From an uncultured Planctomycetaceae bacterium (GTDB lineage Bacteria > Planctomycetota > Planctomycetia > Gemmatales > Gemmataceae): a stretch of DNA of 42,542 nucleotides. Below are positions 39,144-42,542 of the stretch, piece by piece; within the stretch, counting starts at the first letter, position 1; each line of letters opens with the position of its first letter. The DNA is taken from positions 1 through 42,542 of the forward strand of contig CAJCCR010000068.1 of assembly GCA_903960945.1 (NCBI GenBank), read 5' to 3'. The position numbers and the translations under genes were made by a program. The notes under the pieces were generated by a model that was given only the letters and a program-made list of their open reading frames with translations, was not told the origin of the DNA and searched no databases.

Positions 39144-39815
39144 AGTTAAATCAAAATCAACTGTTTTATTTCGAGAGCGCTCTTTACAAACTGCACCGCG
39201 AAACCCAAACCATGCAGGCTTGACTCCCTCCCGAATAAGCCACGTTATTCTTTCAAGATTCAATGACCCTGCAAGAGCAAATTTAACATTACGAGCATGA
39301 CACTTATTTTGTATTTGCAAAAGTTCATCGACTGTAATCCAGTCAAGTACCGAAGAACCATCTTTAGCCCAAGTATCGATCATAATCGCAAAAAAAGAAT
39401 GCTCAAATAAAAGTTCTAAAAGAGCGAATGGCTTGCTTGAATTAGCTTTTAAATAATCGCCGTATAGTACAGGAACTACAAAAGCAGATTTATTTAATAA
39501 AAGGGCCTGCTCTTTGAGTGAAAGCAAATTATCTACCCAGTGACCTGTACTTTTGCAATTCGAAAGCCCAAACTTATAAAAAGAAATACCACTAGGGAGA
39601 AAATCTGATCCTTTGGGTACATCGCACAACTCCCCACAAGCCATGCTAAGGGGCAGATTAGAAGGCAGAGCATTTTGGATTAATGAAACAACTGATAAAT
39701 CAACCATACCCATAGCAGCTTTTTCAGGCTCTTTTAAATCGATAAGGTCAACTCCAGCCCTTAAAGCTATTTTTGCTTCTTCAACATTTCGAACACTAAC
39801 TAACACACTAACCAA
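39102..39815 (-). CDS. mfnB: (5-formylfuran-3-yl)methyl phosphate synthase (MfnB-like)
   Basis: MVSVLVSVRNVEEAKIALRAGVDLIDLKEPEKAAMGMVDL...FALAGSLNLERITWLIREGVKPAWFGFRGAVC, typical of MfnB (former DUF556). Confidence 0.92.
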   Translation of the reverse strand: MVSVLVSVRNVEEAKIALRAGVDLIDLKEPEKAAMGMVDLSVVSLIQNALPSNLPLSMACGELCDVPKGSDFLPSGISFYKFGLSNCKSTGHWVDNLLSLKEQALLLNKSAFVVPVLYGDYLKANSSKPFALLELLFEHSFFAIMIDTWAKDGSSVLDWITVDELLQIQNKCHARNVKFALAGSLNLERITWLIREGVKPAWFGFRGAVCKERSRNKTVDFDLTSDLIAAVKRLKSL

Positions 39816-39861
39816 AGTTCACCTCACAATTATTAAGCAGTTCTCACAAGAAACAACATAA

Positions 39862-39887
39862 AATGATCATGTTATATCTAGATCATT
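39862..39887. promoter_or_regulatory. Inverted repeat in the divergent mfnB / kinase-tubulin intergenic region (possible operator)
   Basis: AATGATC-N12-GATCATT, 7-bp arms; the intergenic region is 163 bp and carries divergent promoters. Confidence 0.3.
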
Positions 39888-39978
39888 ATTTTTATCATTT
39901 CGGCAATGAACAATGTTAAAGTAATATTAGTAATTAAATATTGCCAAACATTTATTGAAGTTAAACATTGCATCCACC

Positions 39979-42542
39979 ATGATAAAAATTTACCCGAATT
40001 ACGAACCACTTCCAGGTTATCGAGTCCTTGAGAAAATAGGCAGTGGTGGATTTGGCGAAGTCTGGAAATGCATGGCTCCGGGAGGGATTCTTAAAGCCAT
40101 TAAATTTGTATCAGGAAAACTTGGAGCAAAATCAGACATACGGGCAGAACAAGAATGGCGCGCAATTGACCGTATTAAAATTATAAGACATCCTTTCATT
40201 CTTACGATGGAACGAATTGATATTATCGAAAACTGCCTAGTTATTGTTATGGAACTTGCAGATAAAAACCTTTGGGACCGATATCAGGAATGCAAACAAA
40301 AAATATTACAGGGAATACCAAAAAACGAGGTATTACATTACCTTGCAGAATCTGCGGAAGCACTTGATGTAATCAATTCACAGTATCAGCTACAGCATTT
40401 AGACATTAAGCCACAAAACCTATTTTTGGTTCATAATCATTTAAAAATTGGAGATTTTGGTCTAGTACACGATCTTACAATTGCAGACCAAGAATTTGAA
40501 GGCGGAATTACACCAATTTATTCCGCACCCGAACTCATAGAGGGCCGACCAAGCAGATTCAGTGACCAATATAGCCTAGCTATAGTTTACCAAGAAATGA
40601 CAACTGGGAAAAAACCCTTTGAATCGGATAATTTACGAAATATTATTAAATCACATTTAAATGATGCCCCAAATCTTTCTTCACTTGAGGAGAGTGAAAA
40701 ACCTATCATAGCCCGCGCTCTTTCAAAAAAACCCGAAGATCGTTTTAAAACTTGCACAGAATTTGTAAACGCTTTAAAAGCTATACATTTACCTTTTGGT
40801 TTTCAAATAACGAATCAACCTTTAATTCTAGAAGATCAATCTATTGCTCCTGAGTCAAAAACTAATGAACAACGATTCAAAAACATTGACCTAAATAAAA
40901 CATTATCTTTCAAAAAATCAAATGATGAACAAAATCCATTACCCCAATTAAATGAACGAGAAGATTCAAATCAAAGCAAAGATCTTAATCTAAACCAGGA
41001 AAATCGAATAGGTTCATTAATAATTGGCCTAGGAAGAACGGGAATTGGGGGAGCCGCATTTTTCGATAACGCACTTAATAACTACTCAAAATCAACTGGA
41101 CTAACTCTACCTATTGAAATACTTGGCATTGATATCGACAATCAGGGTCTAACCACGGAAAAAGATAACGATCAACTTAAATTGCCTTTTGAAAAAGCAG
41201 TGGTTTTCAAACTTAACAGACCTAACTATTACTTAGGCAACAAAGAAAAATCTGAAAAACTAGCACAATGGCTTCCTCTAAGTAAGCTGTATCAAATTCC
41301 AAAAAACCTTAGCACAGAAGGAAATAGAACATTAGGAAAACTCGCAATATTTGATGCGGGAGAAAAGTTAAATGACGAACTAAAAAAACTTTTGAACAAA
41401 ATCAATCAATCCGCATACTCGAACACCATGCCGGGTATAATTAGCCCTAATATTTGGATTTTAACGCATGCTGGAGGTGGCGCCGTTGGTTCACTTCTAG
41501 ATGTTTGCAAATCAGTTATCGAATCATGCCTTCAACTAAACTTGAAGCCACCTACATTCAATCTAATTTTGGCATTGCCTGCAAAAGAAAATTGCAGCGT
41601 GCAAATAGCAACAAATACAACCATCACAATGGAAGAATTAGAAAAAATAGAAATAGCAGATCTAACACAAAAAACAATCTTGCTAGAAACATCAACCGAT
41701 GAAAATGCGGTTCATTTTAAATTAATGCAAGATATGGGAACCATAGTTTATGCAAATCAATTAAAAATTTACAACCAAGGTTCGGAAATCAACAAAAATT
41801 ATAAACCCGAATATTCGTCAAAAAGATCTTACAAATCTGCTGGGGCGCAGTTAGATTTACTATCAAACGAATTAAATCAACAAGCAATAATTAACAAAAC
41901 CTCTTTGGAATTAATCCGATCATGGGTACAAGAAAAACCTGCTTATCACCACGAAATCAGCACCTGGCTTGACCAAGAATTAATAAGAAACAATATTACA
42001 TTTGAAAATCTAACATCAAGTCTTACAGAGCACCTTGAATTCAAATTAGGTGATGCAATCAGTTCATTCATACTAAAAGATCTAATTGATCCATTGTTCA
42101 AATTAGAATCCAAATTAGGAACCCAGGAAATATCCAGTGAAACGATTACAAAAACGAGCTTGAATATTCTTAAAAATTCGGAACAAAATTTAGGACTCGA
42201 ATGGTATACAAGTGAAAATTTAACTGATAAAGGAACTTTCTACAAAATAATGATGCAAAAAATCAACGATCTAACTGAAATTTTTGGTTCGGTGATTGAT
42301 TCTTGGATAGTTCAATGGATTGAAAAACCGGGATATCGTTTTGCCGCTGCAGAAATCCTTCTAACGACCATCAAGAAAAAAACAGAAGAACTTCGAATTC
42401 AAACAATTTCAAACCGAGAAAAACACCATTCAAGTTTAAAGGTTGATTTACTTAGATTTAATAATGCAATCCAACAACCTGCCGGAATAAAGGGTGGATA
42501 TAACCAATCAATCCAGAAAATCATCGGCCAATTAAAATCACT
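39979..42542 (+). CDS. Ser/Thr protein kinase fused to a divergent tubulin/FtsZ-like (Tubulin_2-type) domain; truncated at the window end
   Basis: My translation from the ATG at 39979 is open to the window end (at least 854 codons). Kinase motifs: IGSGGFGEVW, LKAIKFV, HLDIKPQNLFL, IGDFGLV, YSAPELIEGR. The tubulin-like part begins near 41002: NRIGSLIIGLGRTGIGGAAFFDNAL, PIEILGIDIDNQ, RTLGKLAIFDAG, IWILTHAGGGAVGSLLDVCKSV, YKSAGAQLDLL, IEKPGYRFAAAEILL. Confidence 0.85.
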   Translation, partial: MIKIYPNYEPLPGYRVLEKIGSGGFGEVWKCMAPGGILKAIKFVSGKLGAKSDIRAEQEWRAIDRIKIIRHPFILTMERIDIIENCLVIVMELADKNLWDRYQECKQKILQGIPKNEVLHYLAESAEALDVINSQYQLQHLDIKPQNLFLVHNHLKIGDFGLVHDLTIADQEFEGGITPIYSAPELIEGRPSRFSDQYSLAIVYQEMTTGKKPFESDNLRNIIKSHLNDAPNLSSLEESEKPIIARALSKKPEDRFKTCTEFVNALKAIHLPFGFQITNQPLILEDQSIAPESKTNEQRFKNIDLNKTLSFKKSNDEQNPLPQLNEREDSNQSKDLNLNQENRIGSLIIGLGRTGIGGAAFFDNALNNYSKSTGLTLPIEILGIDIDNQGLTTEKDNDQLKLPFEKAVVFKLNRPNYYLGNKEKSEKLAQWLPLSKLYQIPKNLSTEGNRTLGKLAIFDAGEKLNDELKKLLNKINQSAYSNTMPGIISPNIWILTHAGGGAVGSLLDVCKSVIESCLQLNLKPPTFNLILALPAKENCSVQIATNTTITMEELEKIEIADLTQKTILLETSTDENAVHFKLMQDMGTIVYANQLKIYNQGSEINKNYKPEYSSKRSYKSAGAQLDLLSNELNQQAIINKTSLELIRSWVQEKPAYHHEISTWLDQELIRNNITFENLTSSLTEHLEFKLGDAISSFILKDLIDPLFKLESKLGTQEISSETITKTSLNILKNSEQNLGLEWYTSENLTDKGTFYKIMMQKINDLTEIFGSVIDSWIVQWIEKPGYRFAAAEILLTTIKKKTEELRIQTISNREKHHSSLKVDLLRFNNAIQQPAGIKGGYNQSIQKIIGQLKS

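Noticed and set aside
40017-40199. 60-aa minus-strand ORF
   Set aside because: Antisense shadow inside the kinase domain of the 39979 gene.
41454-41702. 82-aa plus-strand ORF
   Set aside because: Out-of-frame ORF inside the tubulin-like domain; the long open frame from 39979 carries the recognisable motifs.

Overview
This AT-rich window of about 42.5 kb looks like planctomycete chromosome. The lineage call is inferred from a BBP7-type outer-membrane protein, a DUF1501 protein, a TAT-type Gfo/Idh/MocA oxidoreductase, and hopanoid plus H4MPT-linked C1 genes. I recognise about 39 protein-coding genes and no convincing tRNA, rRNA, CRISPR array or transposon. The main blocks are: (1) a minus-strand hopanoid cluster (hpnG-hpnH-shc-hpnA) running directly into fhcC-fhcD of the tetrahydromethanopterin/methanofuran C1 pathway; (2) rnpA-yidD next to a CbpA/DnaJ-like gene rather than rpmH; (3) a truncated ketosynthase-like protein without the active-site Cys, next to an intact ketosynthase; (4) a tightly coupled STAS/ABC/permease/ABC/permease/cytidylate-kinase-like operon; (5) a second C1 locus (mfnF-like, mfnE-like, mfnB). 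The most unusual gene was missed by the ORF track because it runs off the window: 39979..>42542 (+). It encodes a Ser/Thr protein kinase fused through a hydrophilic linker to a divergent FtsZ/tubulin-like domain (Tubulin_2-like), with a degenerate tubulin signature AGGGAVGS. The gltX 5' end at 1..313 (-) is also missing from the ORF track. All family calls come from reading motifs by eye; no database search was run.
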